Shown: piece after piece, positions 23,723 to 34,140 of the stretch
Layout of the letters: each line of letters opens with the position of its first letter
Position numbering within the stretch: the stretch's first letter is position 1
Assembly: GCF_018294505.1 (NCBI RefSeq)
Contig: NC_057811.1
Coordinates: forward strand, 28,057,132-28,121,131
Reading direction: 5' to 3'
Origin: Triticum aestivum
Taxonomy: Eukaryota > Streptophyta > Magnoliopsida > Poales > Poaceae
Length of the DNA stretch: 64,000 nt
Notes under the pieces: generated by a model
Told to the model about the DNA's origin: nothing
What the model saw: the letters and a program-made list of their open reading frames with translations, nothing else
Database searches by the model: none
Made by a program: the position numbers and the translations under genes

Positions 23723-24583
23723 ATTCTCTGAGTATACAGAGCTAACGCTGTCGTTAGCATTACTATTGCATCTTATGTTCTTGGTCTTGTAGATGTCAGA
23801 TTCAATGTTTAGGAATCGTATGTATATATATGATTTGCAGAGTATTTGGCATTGCACTTGAGAATAATCTGGGTACGTACCTGGGTAGTTAGCCTGACAT
23901 GTTTTGGATTGGGAATAGTTTCAGTTCACTTGTGAAAGAAAAGTAGAAGGAGCTTCGGCGCGATGACTTTAGACATGCAACTTCTGAACCGACCAACCAT
24001 TTCTCTTCCCGGATGAAGTCAACTTTCAGAGTTCAAACCGTGTCTCCAGCGTGCTCTGGATGGTCGGCAGCAACCGCATTGTTGAAACAAAAGTGTTATA
24101 AGGAGCTGAAAAGCAACAACCTAGTGATTAATAAACTTACTAGTTTACATCAGGATGATAGCTCCGAGCAAGTTTCCGATAGGCTGGAACAGGACATATT
24201 CTTAGAACCAACACAGAAAGAAAAAAATTACAGGCGTGTCCAGAGTATTGCTTACCAACCTCATATTTCCATTAATACGAAATACTAAACAAGTGAAAGA
24301 ATCAGCTAATGAGTTGATGAAAGTGACATTAAAAGCATTCATTTGAGTCCAAACAAAATGGCCCTAGAGGTCATGGCATACTTTGCACCAAAGACTAATG
24401 ATCCAATTACATGCTAATGGTGCAGGATATTAATTTACCATTTACCAATGATACATACCTTAATGCAGTACTGATTTTATTTTACATGTAGATTGTATGA
24501 CTAAAAGAGAATCAAAATTGGAAGTTGGAAATCAACTATGAAAAGTCTGCATATCCGATAATCACAAGAATTTATATGGGGAA
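23723..24583. other. Intergenic region downstream of GH17-X8 gene
   Basis: AT-rich. It begins with the likely 3' UTR (AATGTTTAGGAATCG, TATATATATGA near 23823). No gene recognised. Confidence 0.5.
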
Positions 24584-24594
24584 CAGCAGGATAA

Positions 24595-24746
24595 AAAAAA
24601 AGGGGCAACCCGGTGCATGTAGCTCCCGCTTGCGCAGGGTCCGGGGATGGGTCCGACCACTTTGGGTCTATTGTACGCATCCTTTCCCTACATTTTTGCA
24701 AGAGGCTGTTTCCAAGACTTGAACCCGTGACCTCATGGTCACAAGG
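24595..24746 (-). mobile_element. Au-type SINE
   Basis: On the minus strand this reads as a tRNA-derived SINE. A B-box-like GGGTTCAAGTC lies near the 5' end (24716-24726), the body ends GGGTTGCCCC, and a T-rich tail follows (the A run at 24593-24601 on the plus strand). This is the composition of the Au SINE family known from Aegilops and wheat. It is flanked by an 11-bp duplication CAGCAGGATAA (24584-24594 and 24747-24757), as expected for L1-type retrotransposition. The 5' end is slightly truncated where it overlaps the duplication. Confidence 0.85.
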
Positions 24747-24820
24747 CAGCAGGATAACTAAGAAAAATGGTTTAAACTGGAGTGAAACAAAACTTGATCT
24801 GGTTCTATGCCAAACAAATA

Positions 24821-24869
24821 CTCCCTGGTGTACTGTCAAAAACGCCATTATATTATGGGACGGAGGGAG
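24821..24869. mobile_element. Stowaway MITE remnant
   Basis: CTCCCTGGTGTACTGTCAAAA begins after TA, and ATTATGGGACGGAGGGAG ends it, for 49 bp in all. Most of the interior is deleted. It belongs to the same family as 17306-17372. Confidence 0.7.
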
Positions 24870-25973
24870 AAGTTCCTTTTTTATGTGAGCAAGTGCTAGA
24901 TTTTTATTCAACGGATGGAGGTTGTTGGACTACAGGCAGGAAAAAAAAAACTACTAGACATTAACCGGCGAACCTCCTTCCAAGCAGAAACTTCTTCCTA
25001 GATGTAGACAATCAGGGAGAAGAGTGCTCCCCTTGCCTGAAGACTCGTCTATTTCTTTCTAGCCATATCAACAAAAAAATCAGAAGCTTTGAGGTTTTCT
25101 GTCGTTCAGGAACTTGTGTTCAGGAAATCTGGCCCTAAAAAAACAACCTTCATGATGACACCTGGGTTTTCAAAGATAAACGGGAGAGACTGCCCAGTCC
25201 AGGCTCCGGCTGCGAACTACTGCTAACAGAGCTGATTCTGTGTGGCACAGAGCGCAGGAGATGGACGTGGTAAACATATACTCACTACATTAGTTTCCAA
25301 CTGAATAGAAATTGACAAGATAGCCATAGGACTGTTGCACTTGTCAGTCTTCTCCCCAATATCTTCACTCTTTCTGGCATTTGCCAATTCTTGTAAATAA
25401 CTCCCTTATTAATGTATAGCCACAAAATGTGTTATTTTAGCGGAAACTATCGTTGTGTCTTCTGCTAGCTTCTATACATATTTGTTCACATGGTGTTCAT
25501 GTAGTGTAGAGAAACTGTATACAAATCCTGTGGAAATGCCAAAGGGTATTTAGAAGAGCACAATGTCACTTGTGATTCAATAACAGAGCAATATGTAAAA
25601 AAACAACATTATCTTCGTAAGCAATATCAGTATTCAGAGAATCTTAACTATATACCTTTTATAGGTTTTTTATAACCTTGTATGAAGTATTTTTATCGCC
25701 AATAAACTCTCATCTGCACACTACATCCACCCTGCATCAAATGCACATCTATTATTAATAATGAACTTAATCTCAATGTTTCATCTATCTTTGGTCCTGT
25801 CCTGCTGATCAATAACATTAACAGAACTTCAAGGTAAGAACTAACCTGAATTGCGTAGGAAAACCTGATAGGTAGCCTTGGCTAGCAATACAACATAGTG
25901 GACTTAGTAGATAAAACATCACAATCGTACTTACAAAACAACAACCATGTTAATCAAGTATCCAGATATCCAG
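24870..25973. other. Intergenic region, no gene recognised
   Basis: AT-rich sequence between the SINE/MITE cluster and the 3' end of the PPR gene on the opposite strand. It probably includes the PPR 3' UTR. No ORF with a recognisable domain. Confidence 0.45.
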
Positions 25974-27356
25974 TCAAGTGAAGCTTAAATTATCCAGATG
26001 TTTCTCCATCATAAGCTCTGCAGGATCATTCAGCGCACTGGTGACAGCTTTCTCCCATGCAGTTGACTCCAAAGCGTTCACCTTTGCCAGACGGCACAAC
26101 ACTGACTCTAGCAACACTGCACCCCCTTCCCTCTCAGTTCCCTGAATGAACTTGGTCACACCATCCTTGCTTGGCGCAAAACCCTTAAAAACCATCTCAT
26201 CCAAAACCTGATCTGCTTCATGAAACGCCCCAGCAACGCACATCCCATCAAAGAGCATTCTGTACGTCACCACATCCGGAGGGCATCCCCTTCTAGGCAT
26301 ATCCTCAACCAAGTCATTTGCATCCCGCCACCGCCCCAACTTGCACAACCCAGCAACCAACGTGTTATAACTCACTGCATCTGCCTTGCACCCGCTGTTC
26401 TGCATGTCATCAAGCACCGCGAATGCAGCATCTACATCACCCTCATCCTCACAGAAACCCGCGATCATTGCATTGTGCACCACTGTATCAGCCTGAATAT
26501 CCCTTCCCTTCATCTCTTCCAGCAAGCCAACCACTTCCCCTTTCCGGCCACCCCTAAACAACGCCCTAACCAAGGTCGCGTAAATGGCGGAATCCAGCCC
26601 AAGATCTGCGCTCGCCACCATCTCCTCTTTGAGCCTGACCGCCTTGTCCACATCCCCCCTCTGACAGAGCCCCTTCATCAAACTGGCATACACATGAGCA
26701 TTTGGCCTCACATTGTACTGCTTAGCCATGGCGTCCTTGACGCCGAACGCCTCCTCGAGCCGACCACAATCGCAAAACGCGGCAACCAGGGTGCCAAACG
26801 TGACGACAGTCGGGGCGATCTGCCGCTGCAGCATTTCGTCGAACAGGAGGCGGACGTGGTCGACCGAGCCACCAGACGCTCGCATGAGGATGTTGTAGGT
26901 GCACGCGTCCGGAGGGATGGCGGCGTCCCGGCAGACGGAGAGGATCTCGGCGAGGGGCGTGCTGCAGACGGCGAGGGCGTGAAGCAGCGCGTTGAGGGCG
27001 CGGGTGGTGCGGGGGCCGGGGAAGGCGGGGTGGGCGAAGGCGCGGCGGGCGGCGGCGGGGAGGCGGGCGCGGCCGTAGGCGGAAATGACGCAGCGGAGCA
27101 GGGGCTCGCGAGGCTGGAGGGGGGAGGCGCGGAGGCTGGAGAGGAGGGACTCCATGGCCGGGAACCGGCGCGCGGCGGCGAGCTTGGAGATGATGAGGTC
27201 GTAGCAGCGAAGGGAGTAGCGGAACGGGGTGGAGACAGGGGTGGTCGGCGGGCTGAGGAAGAGGCGGAGTGCGGCGCAGGGGTCGCGCTCGCGGCGGAGC
27301 GCGGCGGCGAGGTGGTACGACGAGAACTTGGTCCCGGCCATGGCGGCGTTCGGCAT
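25974..27356 (-). CDS. P-class pentatricopeptide repeat protein
   Basis: A 460-codon intron-free minus-strand frame starts MPNAAMAGTKFSSYHLAAAL (an alternative Met is at residue 6). The N-terminal 60 residues are rich in Ala, Arg and Ser with few acids, as in organelle transit peptides. From about residue 40 onward the protein is a series of about eight to nine 35-residue PPR motifs. Clear examples are PDACTYNILMRASG, APTVVTFGTLVAAFCDCGRL, RPNAHVYASLMKGLCQRGDV, ADAVSYNTLVAGLCKLGRWR and PPDVVTYRMLFDGMCVAGAF. There is no E, DYW or SMR domain, so it is P class. These proteins bind specific organellar RNAs in mitochondria or chloroplasts and affect processing, stability or translation. The frame is complete and unbroken, which argues for a functional gene. 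The specific RNA target cannot be read from the sequence. Confidence 0.92.
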   Translation of the reverse strand: MPNAAMAGTKFSSYHLAAALRRERDPCAALRLFLSPPTTPVSTPFRYSLRCYDLIISKLAAARRFPAMESLLSSLRASPLQPREPLLRCVISAYGRARLPAAARRAFAHPAFPGPRTTRALNALLHALAVCSTPLAEILSVCRDAAIPPDACTYNILMRASGGSVDHVRLLFDEMLQRQIAPTVVTFGTLVAAFCDCGRLEEAFGVKDAMAKQYNVRPNAHVYASLMKGLCQRGDVDKAVRLKEEMVASADLGLDSAIYATLVRALFRGGRKGEVVGLLEEMKGRDIQADTVVHNAMIAGFCEDEGDVDAAFAVLDDMQNSGCKADAVSYNTLVAGLCKLGRWRDANDLVEDMPRRGCPPDVVTYRMLFDGMCVAGAFHEADQVLDEMVFKGFAPSKDGVTKFIQGTEREGGAVLLESVLCRLAKVNALESTAWEKAVTSALNDPAELMMEKHLDNLSFT

Positions 27357-28155
27357 CGCGTCTCCCGAACTGGTAAGGAATTTTCAAGGGGCTATTGGCC
27401 TGGTCAGAAACACAAGTTTTTCAACACGAAGGCCGGATATTCAATTTGGCTCCTGCGTGTGGGAAATGAATTTTACAAAATTTGAAAAAAAAAAATAGAT
27501 ATGCTCATTGTCACACCCAGATGGTACATGCGAATTTGCAGGTGGAAAATTTAAGCATTTTGACATGTAAAAAAAACAAATCAAATGCCAAATGTTACCT
27601 CGAAAATTTAAGCACATTTACCACACTAATATGAACATCTAAAAAAATTCTAAAGTTTAACTTTTTTACTATTTATTTTGATTTTACTGTTCATCAGGGA
27701 GCATATGACAAAATTCCGTGTCCGACGGCGCGCACCTATGTTATTCCGTCTTTTCATCGTGTATTTAAAAATGTTTATGATTTATTAAACAAATATTCAT
27801 CACATATTATAAAATGCTCCTATATTTCAAAAATATATGCAGTGAGTGTTAAAAATGGTCATCACAAATTAAAAATATGTTCACTGTTTATTTTCAACAA
27901 AAAATCCATCATATAAATTCAACTTTTATGGTGTATTAAAAAATTATTACTCCCTCCGTCCCATAATGTAAGACGTTTTCTGACATATACTTACTATTGA
28001 TATCAGGCCCATAAAAGTGAACGGGAGAAAAGAGTAATAAGCATCAAAATAAGATCACATATTTAAAACATGTTTGTATAATTTAAAATTCACACATTTT
28101 AAAATTATTATCATAAAATAATCCACCTGGTTTTGGAGCACCTCAGTCTGGTCAG
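27357..28155. other. Intergenic region between PPR gene and zinc-knuckle ORF
   Basis: PPR 5' flank, then AT-rich sequence. A Stowaway left end CTCCCTCCGTCCCATAATGT occurs at 27950-27969 without a clear right end. From about 28117 the sequence is already in frame with the following ORF (NNPPGFGAPQSGQ) after a TAA. This suggests that the ORF's 5' end was lost at a breakpoint here. Confidence 0.5.
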
Positions 28156-29916
28156 ATGGGCAATGGTGCTTCGGGTAGTCATCAGTATTCCGGAGCTAGT
28201 AATAATCCACCTAATCAGCAAGGGCAGGGGCATGCTCATTCTGGCTTCAATTCAAATCAACCCGGTGCTAGCATTGGGCCTGCAAGTGCCGGGAACGACG
28301 GATCACAGCTGACATGCTACAAATGCGAGAATCCCGGTCATGCCGGTAAGGACTGTCAGACAGTGTTATTTTGCGCAAACTGCGCCAAGTATTCGCATCC
28401 CTCGCGCGAATGCTCCTTCCTGTCACGACCTAAACCCGTTGCCAGCTTGGTTGGTAGTGCCGCTGACGGTTTGCAGATGTTCTCGGCAAGGACCGGAAAG
28501 AAGCTGGAGCCGGATGAAAACAGGGACGCCATAGCTATTGTTACTGTGAAGAACGCAAACCTAACTGTATCACAGTGGGGGGAATGGGAGTGGATGGCTA
28601 GACCTTACATCAGAGATAGCTTTCTGGTCAAATTCCCTTCCGTGGAAAAAATCGATGAAATGAAGGGTTTCGATTCCTTTCGTCTGATTGCAACGTCAGC
28701 TGACATCAAAGTGGTAGACAGATGGACTAACTCTTCAGCTGCAGCTTTCAAACTGTATGTCTGCTGGGTTAGAATAACAGGGGTTCCCGAGACACTGGAG
28801 CACTACCGGGGTTTTTGTGAAGCCGGTTCTCTCATTGGTTCTGTTTTAGAATTGGATATGGAGCTCTATGGGCAATCTGGAGTTCTCAGGGCTAAGATTG
28901 GAGTCATGGATCCTAGGAAAATACCCTCTAGTGCTCCTCTGAACGAAAGTGGTTTTATCTTCAACATACACTTTGAGCTGGAAGACATAGTGGAGGAGGG
29001 TGGTATCCTGGTTAGCCATCCTAGTGGTCCTGAATCATCTCATAACATTACAGAGAAAAGACCGAGAGAGCAAAGTAACAGAGAGGATGCGGGGTGTAGC
29101 AAGTCTTCCAAGCATGTTACTGGGGCTGGCAAGTCGGATAAAGGGAACACTACAGTTTCAGCAGAGGATGTGATTCCCAGTCAATATGAACTTGATAAGA
29201 ACCTGGTTGCTGAAAATGAGGTGAGGCAAAAATTACTTGACAAAAAGCGGGATGCTGAAAGATCTCTCTCTGGTGTGGAGCAAGTTAATGCTGAGTTTGC
29301 TAATAGCGCTGCTATGTTGGAGGATTTCACAGAAGTGTCTGACAGCCAAAAGGGAGAAGAGTTTGATTGCACTCAAGACGCAGATGATTTTGCTAGGAGG
29401 CTTGGGAGTAGCACTCAAAAAGTTAAAGAAATCAATGCCAATGTTGAGAGTGAGATGATTGCGGAGGAAAATGAGAATCTGCTATTGGCGCAAGATAAGG
29501 AAAATAGGAGCCCTTCTCTCGTTAGCTCCACTCAGGCCACGACCGCTCCCGGGAGAGAAGTGAGTCAGAAGCATGTTCCCTTCTCTGACAAAGCTGGCAT
29601 ATGTTTCCAATACCCCTTGCAAGACCTTTGTGATGCCGATGCAGTCAAAAAACAGAAAATGAGGGAGGCTGAAGCGAGAGTTCAGAGAGCAAAAGACAAG
29701 GCGGCGCTTGATGAAGCTGCTAGGAGAAGGAGTGATAAGCATAAGAATAAAGATGAGGGGCAGACTATGGACAAGGCTACTGAGATGGTAAAGAAGAAGA
29801 ATCTGGAAATGGCACCAGGTACTAATACTCCTACTGTTTTAAATACAATGCCTGGTTTCATTTCACATATCACACAATGTATTGGTGTTAGATGTAATGC
29901 AACAAATGTTACATAA
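28156..29916 (+). CDS. Zinc-knuckle / DUF4283-like protein, probably LINE ORF1-derived
   Basis: A 586-codon open frame. The N-terminus is Gly/Asn/Gln-rich. Two CCHC zinc knuckles follow at residues 54-67 (CYKCENPGHAGKDC) and 73-86 (CANCAKYSHPSREC). Next comes a globular region of about residues 120-285 with WEWMARPYIRD, FLVKFPS and YVCWVRITGVPETLEHYRGF, which resembles the DUF4283 domain found in plant non-LTR retrotransposon ORF1 proteins and related host genes. The remainder is charged, with predicted coiled-coil stretches (about 345-400 and 495-560). The family binds nucleic acid. The frame is intact, but coding sequence appears to continue upstream behind a stop, and no RT follows. It is either a truncated LINE ORF1 or a domesticated derivative; its expression is unknown. 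Confidence 0.6.
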   Translation: MGNGASGSHQYSGASNNPPNQQGQGHAHSGFNSNQPGASIGPASAGNDGSQLTCYKCENPGHAGKDCQTVLFCANCAKYSHPSRECSFLSRPKPVASLVGSAADGLQMFSARTGKKLEPDENRDAIAIVTVKNANLTVSQWGEWEWMARPYIRDSFLVKFPSVEKIDEMKGFDSFRLIATSADIKVVDRWTNSSAAAFKLYVCWVRITGVPETLEHYRGFCEAGSLIGSVLELDMELYGQSGVLRAKIGVMDPRKIPSSAPLNESGFIFNIHFELEDIVEEGGILVSHPSGPESSHNITEKRPREQSNREDAGCSKSSKHVTGAGKSDKGNTTVSAEDVIPSQYELDKNLVAENEVRQKLLDKKRDAERSLSGVEQVNAEFANSAAMLEDFTEVSDSQKGEEFDCTQDADDFARRLGSSTQKVKEINANVESEMIAEENENLLLAQDKENRSPSLVSSTQATTAPGREVSQKHVPFSDKAGICFQYPLQDLCDADAVKKQKMREAEARVQRAKDKAALDEAARRRSDKHKNKDEGQTMDKATEMVKKKNLEMAPGTNTPTVLNTMPGFISHITQCIGVRCNATNVT

Positions 29917-29966
29917 TTGCTCTATTCTTATGGCGGGCAACAGATGTTAGATGTAATGCAACAAAT
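29887..29966. repeat. 21-bp direct repeat across the end of the zinc-knuckle ORF
   Basis: The sequence GTTAGATGTAATGCAACAAA plus T occurs at 29887-29907 and 29946-29966. The first copy encodes the last residues of the ORF and the second lies in the 3' flank. It could be a target duplication of an excised insertion or simple slippage. Confidence 0.7.
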
Positions 29967-30359
29967 AGACAGACTTTGCTAAACTGTTTAAACCTATTTA
30001 TAAACATGTTATTTTACAATAATACGTCATCCTCAAAATTGCAAGGAAACATCATTGTTGGCTACTGATGCAAGCAAAAGTATATTTCACGAAGTAGTTG
30101 TTAATTGGTGCGAGCTGTTAGCAATTGTCTCTCCCCCTCATCCTCCTCCAAAAAAGCCACTAATATAACACTGTTAGGGAAACCTCTCAATGCATTGTTG
30201 AGTTTACCTACTACTGTTGCATTCTTTGCACTATCCTATACCTATGTAAAGCAGCGCACCCAGTGCAGTTGTGTGGTCCTGCTGTTTTTCTTTCTCCAAC
30301 CGAACTAATGGCCATACATTCTCGATTTATTTCTTTTATCCAATGCTTGTGTGTGCAGG

Positions 30360-32031
30360 ACATATTGTTTCGGATACACTCCCTAATGCCAATGTGTGAA
30401 GCTGCTCGTGCTGCTTGCCTATCTCAGACCTTATTACATTCCTGGAGATATCATTCCAGTCTCATCTTTAGTAAGGATACAATTGGCTTGAAAGAAAGTG
30501 CGAGTGGAGAGAAGATCAACCACAAGATTGACTGCATTCTCAGGAAACACAAAGGCAGCTTGAAAACATTTAGGCTTGACTACATCAAAATGAATGCCCC
30601 CGTTGAATTTAGTTATTTTGACAGTTGGCTTAGTATTGCTCTTAAGCCTGGGTTTGAAGAACTCACCTTCGTGTTGTTTGAAAAAAATTCTGAAACAAAG
30701 GGAAAATTCAACTTCCCATGCGCGCTTTTATCTGACGGGGTTGGAAACTCACTTCGGTACCTTACCCTTCGTGCTTGTGTCCTCCATCCCACAATTGAAT
30801 TGGGACCCTTGAGAAGCCTGACAAGCCTGTGCCTGTGTCGTGTGAGCATTACATGGAATGAGTTAGAGCGCCTTCTTTCCAACTCTCTCGCTTTGGAGCT
30901 ATTAGATGTTAATAGTTGCGCTGAGATTAAATGTCTGTAGTTATCTTCTGCCCTGCAGCGGCTCAGCAGGCTTAGTATCTTACCATGCGAGAGATTGGGA
31001 GTGATAGAAAGCAAAGCTCCAAATCTCTCTAGTTTTTACCTTGTAGGAGGCAGGTTAGACTTCTCACTTGTTGAAACATTGCAAATGAAGGAGCTACACT
31101 TAGTACAAAGCAATCTTATCTATGATGCCCGTGCCAAGCTGCCACCCATTCTGCCAAATATTGAAACTCTTGCCATAGAATCACAACATGAGGTATATAT
31201 TCTCTACAAGATAATGTGTTGTAGGCTAGAGATATACATATTATATTCGTCATATTTGTGGTGTATAGTGTCTCTGATACATGAAATTTTGTGTGTGCAT
31301 GCAGGTGGTTGATGCACCAATGCTGCGTACCAAATTCCTCTACCTTAAGCACCTGACCATTGTTTTTAGATTAGGACCAAACGGTGCCCGGGCATATGAC
31401 TATTTTTCTCTGGTTTCTTTCCTGAATGCTTCCCCTTCCCTGGAGACTTTGACATTAGATGTAAGGCAGTGGTGCCGTTCTTTTATTTCGTCCTGCGAAG
31501 GCATTGGATCAGTCTGGGTCTAGTTAACTGAATCATATTATCCTTATTTGTTGTCAGGTGAGTCAGCGACGTATGGTGCATGAATCGATTTTTGTGGATT
31601 CTCAGCTGAGGCACATGCCTGAACACCGCCATGGCTGTCTCAAGAGTGTGAAGATCTGTGGTTTCAGCTCTGCGAAGTGCTTGATTGAACTGGCATGTTA
31701 TATCCTCAAGAACGTGGTGTCACTCAAGTGCCTTACACTGGACACCCTTTATGGGCAGAGGTGTGATGATGAAGGCGATTATGATTGGTGTATTCCCATG
31801 CCGGATAGCGTTCTCGTGGAAACCCCTAGGGCGCTCTCGGCTATCAGAACGTACATTGAGAATAAAGTTCCATCTGGAGTTAAGTTGACTGTCATGGAGC
31901 TTTGCAGCCAGTGCCCTGCTAGAGGACTACGGCGGGTATTATCACAGTCGAGCAATATGGTGCGGTTTCCACTTTGTTTGTTTGTTGAACTATTTATGGC
32001 TGTGGCTCAGTGTAGTGTACCAAATTTTTAA
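30360..32031 (+). pseudogene. F-box/LRR (FBD-type) gene lacking exon 1 and with a premature stop
   Basis: After an acceptor-like TTGTGTGTGCAG (30348-30359) the reading starts DILFRIHSLMPMCEAARAAC, the C-terminal half of an F-box. LRR-like segments follow (LKTFRLDY, FEELTFVLFE, LRYLTLRACVLHP, LTSLCLCRVSITWNELERLL). A TAG at 30938-30940 interrupts the frame. The next codons continue the homology (LSSALQRLSRLSILPCERLG, IESKAPNLSSF) to a donor after 31192. Exon 31305-31460 and exon 31558 onward complete an FBD-like end (LKSVKICGFSSAKCLIELAC, ALSAIRTYIE). Introns 31193-31304 and 31461-31557 have GT...AG borders. No start codon or first half of the F-box is found upstream, where the zinc-knuckle ORF lies instead. 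F-box proteins recruit substrates to SCF ubiquitin ligases. This copy looks dead, unless an alternative transcript starts within exon 30360-30937. Confidence 0.75.
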
Positions 32032-32223
32032 TCTACTCTTGGACGAACCATGCTTTTTTCCCCTGAAGTATCAGACATGTTCAATGTTCAGTTTTTGTAG
32101 TGTGGCATGTTGATCCGTGTTTTTCGTCCAATGTTGAAATATTCAGTTGCAAGGTCACGAGGATTATAAAAGAAAGTGTACTTTTAAGTTTTCACCCCAA
32201 CATGTATCACAGTGGAGCAATAA

Positions 32224-34137
32224 GAGCATCTCCAGCCGTCGTCCCCAGGTCGCCCCTAGGCGCCGATATCGGCCCATTTTTGGCGCAAATGTGGCCGCTT
32301 TTCGGCCCACTTTCAGCGAAAAATGGTTCGATATCGGCGCGAATCGGCCCATATTCAGCATGGTTCGGCGTGAATTCTGAACATAAGTAATTTTTCTATC
32401 ACATAGTTCATCACAGAAAACCAATAAAAATCAAATAGTTCAATAGATAGTTCAACAACAAATAGTTCAACAAATAAAAACTCATATTTAATCACACGTC
32501 GAGCTAGGCGTCACCCTTGATCCTCCATAGGTGCTCCACCAGATCCTCCTGCAGTTGTTGATGCACCTGTGGGTCTCGGATCTCCTGACGCATACTGAGG
32601 TAGGCAGTCCAGGTTGCCGGTAGCTGGTGATCAACTTGAGTAAGAGGACCCTGCCTGTAGTATGGTTCAGTGTCAAACACTGGCTCTTCCCGCTCGCTCT
32701 CAATGATCATATTGTGCAAGATGACATAGCAAGTCGTGATCTCCCACATTTGATCTTTCGACCATGTCTGAGCAGGGTACCGGACAACAACAAATCGAGA
32801 TTGGAGCACACCAAATGCCCGCTCGACATCCTTCCTGCAAGCCTCCTTAACCTTGGCAAAGTGGGACTTTTTGCCTCCTGGCACAACGTTTGAGATAGTC
32901 TTCACAAATGTAGACCATCTCGGATAGATGCCATCAACTAGGTAGTACCCCTTGTTGTAGTGCTGCCCATTGACCTCAGAATTCACTGTAGGAGAATGAC
33001 CTTCAACAAGCTTGGCAAAGACAGGGGAGCACTGTAGCACGTTGATGTCATTGTGAGTTCCTGGCATACCAAAGAAGGAGTGCCAAATCCAGAGGTCCTG
33101 TGTGGCCACCGCCTCAAGTACCACACTGCAACCGCCTTTGGCGCCTTCGAACATCCCCTGTCAAGCAAATGGGCAGTTCTTCCATTTCCAATGCATGTAG
33201 TCGATGCTTCCAAGCATCCTAGGAAATCCTGCTAGGATCCGAGCAGTGTCTTCCGCATTGGGTGTTTGTCGGGCACTCCGTATGCAAGCATCCTCATCGC
33301 TGTCGTGCACTTGAGGTGAATCCAAATTTGCCGGTGCAATCCTTCTTGCATTTGAAGTAGATGTCGAACTCCCGGATGGAATTCACAATCCTGCGGAAAA
33401 GCTTCCGGCTCATCAGATAACGACGCCGAAATACTTTGTCGCCATGCAGTGGAGCGTCGGCAAAATAGTCGGAGTAGAGCACGGAGTAGCCTTCCAGACG
33501 ATGCCGGTTCTTTGCTTTCATCCGCCCCGGCGCCGAGCAACCTCGCCGCGACTTTTCATTGCTCGCGAGCAGGGCGGCAAGGACCATGAGATGTTCCTCT
33601 TCCTGGACGTCGCGGCATCGGCTTCCTCCTCCAGCAGCGCGGCGAGCGCCTCCTCATCATCCGAGTCCATTGCCGAGCAGGCAAATCGCTGAACACCTTG
33701 CGGGCGTGGTGGGCGCACACCCGCCGGTACACTGCCCTGAGCGGCCGGAACGCCGGACGGTGGTGGAGAGGCTGCCGCGGTGAAACCTCCTATCTTTTCC
33801 GGCGGGGAATGGCCTATCTAGCGGTGGTGGGTGGTGGGTGGTGGGCGGTGGGCGGCGCCGGGATCGACAGGGTGGCGGCCGAGCGCGCGGGGGGTGGGAG
33901 GCGAATCTGGATGATTGGCTTGACTTTTCGCCTGACAGTGTGGCCCAGGCGTGCTTTTCCCTTGCGCCGGAGCCCCCGAGCGTCCCCCAGTGCGCCGGGT
34001 TCGGCCTGCGATCACCGGGCCCAAAAACGGGCCGAGCTGGCGGATTTCGGCGGTTTGGGGGCGCGACTGGGGCATTTTTTCGGCGCCGGCGCGTAAAAAG
34101 TCACCTGGGGGCTGTCGGGGCGCGGCTGGAGATGCTC
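32224..34137 (-). mobile_element. PIF/Harbinger element with transposase
   Basis: A 1914-bp unit is flanked by TAA (32221-32223 and 34138-34140). Its ends are GAGCATCTCCAGCCG and, on the other strand, GAGCATCTCCAGCCGCGCC, an excellent terminal inverted repeat. Subterminal regions carry repeated GGCGCxAATxGGCC-like motifs. The interior codes on the minus strand for a degenerate DDE transposase. The element sits about 190 bp downstream of the broken F-box gene. Confidence 0.92.
32504..33670 (-). pseudogene. PIF/Harbinger transposase (DDE_Tnp_4 type), defective
   Basis: The start is likely MDSDDEEALAALLEEEADA at 33670, an acidic N-terminus. Conserved blocks then follow in different frames: [36 protein letters not shown], a junction that skips residues after MRMLAYG, and [16 protein letters not shown], which holds the first catalytic Asp. 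A TGA replaces the next codon (about 33173). The last open part (33154-32504, 216 codons) holds THNDIN with the second Asp and DVERAFGVLQSRF with the final acidic residue. Breaks seen are frameshifts near 33590 and 33540, an internal deletion near 33250 and the TGA stop. In this superfamily the transposase cuts at the TIRs and inserts at TAA/TTA, normally with a Myb-like partner protein. No partner gene is present here. Confidence 0.88.
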
Positions 34138-34140
34138 TAA

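Noticed and set aside
24613..24770. Possible tRNA gene on the minus strand
   Set aside because: The B-box-like motif belongs to the tRNA-derived head of a SINE. The body, T-tail and target duplication fit a SINE, and no cloverleaf is complete.
26220..27485. 421-codon plus-strand reading frame
   Set aside because: It is antisense to the PPR gene, whose minus frame shows clear PPR motifs. The long antisense frame follows from the gene's GC-rich codon bias.
30263..30360. Using ATG at 30263 as the start of the F-box/LRR gene
   Set aside because: The codons before 30360 encode no F-box residues and the sequence just before 30360 is a typical pyrimidine-rich acceptor, so this part is intron.
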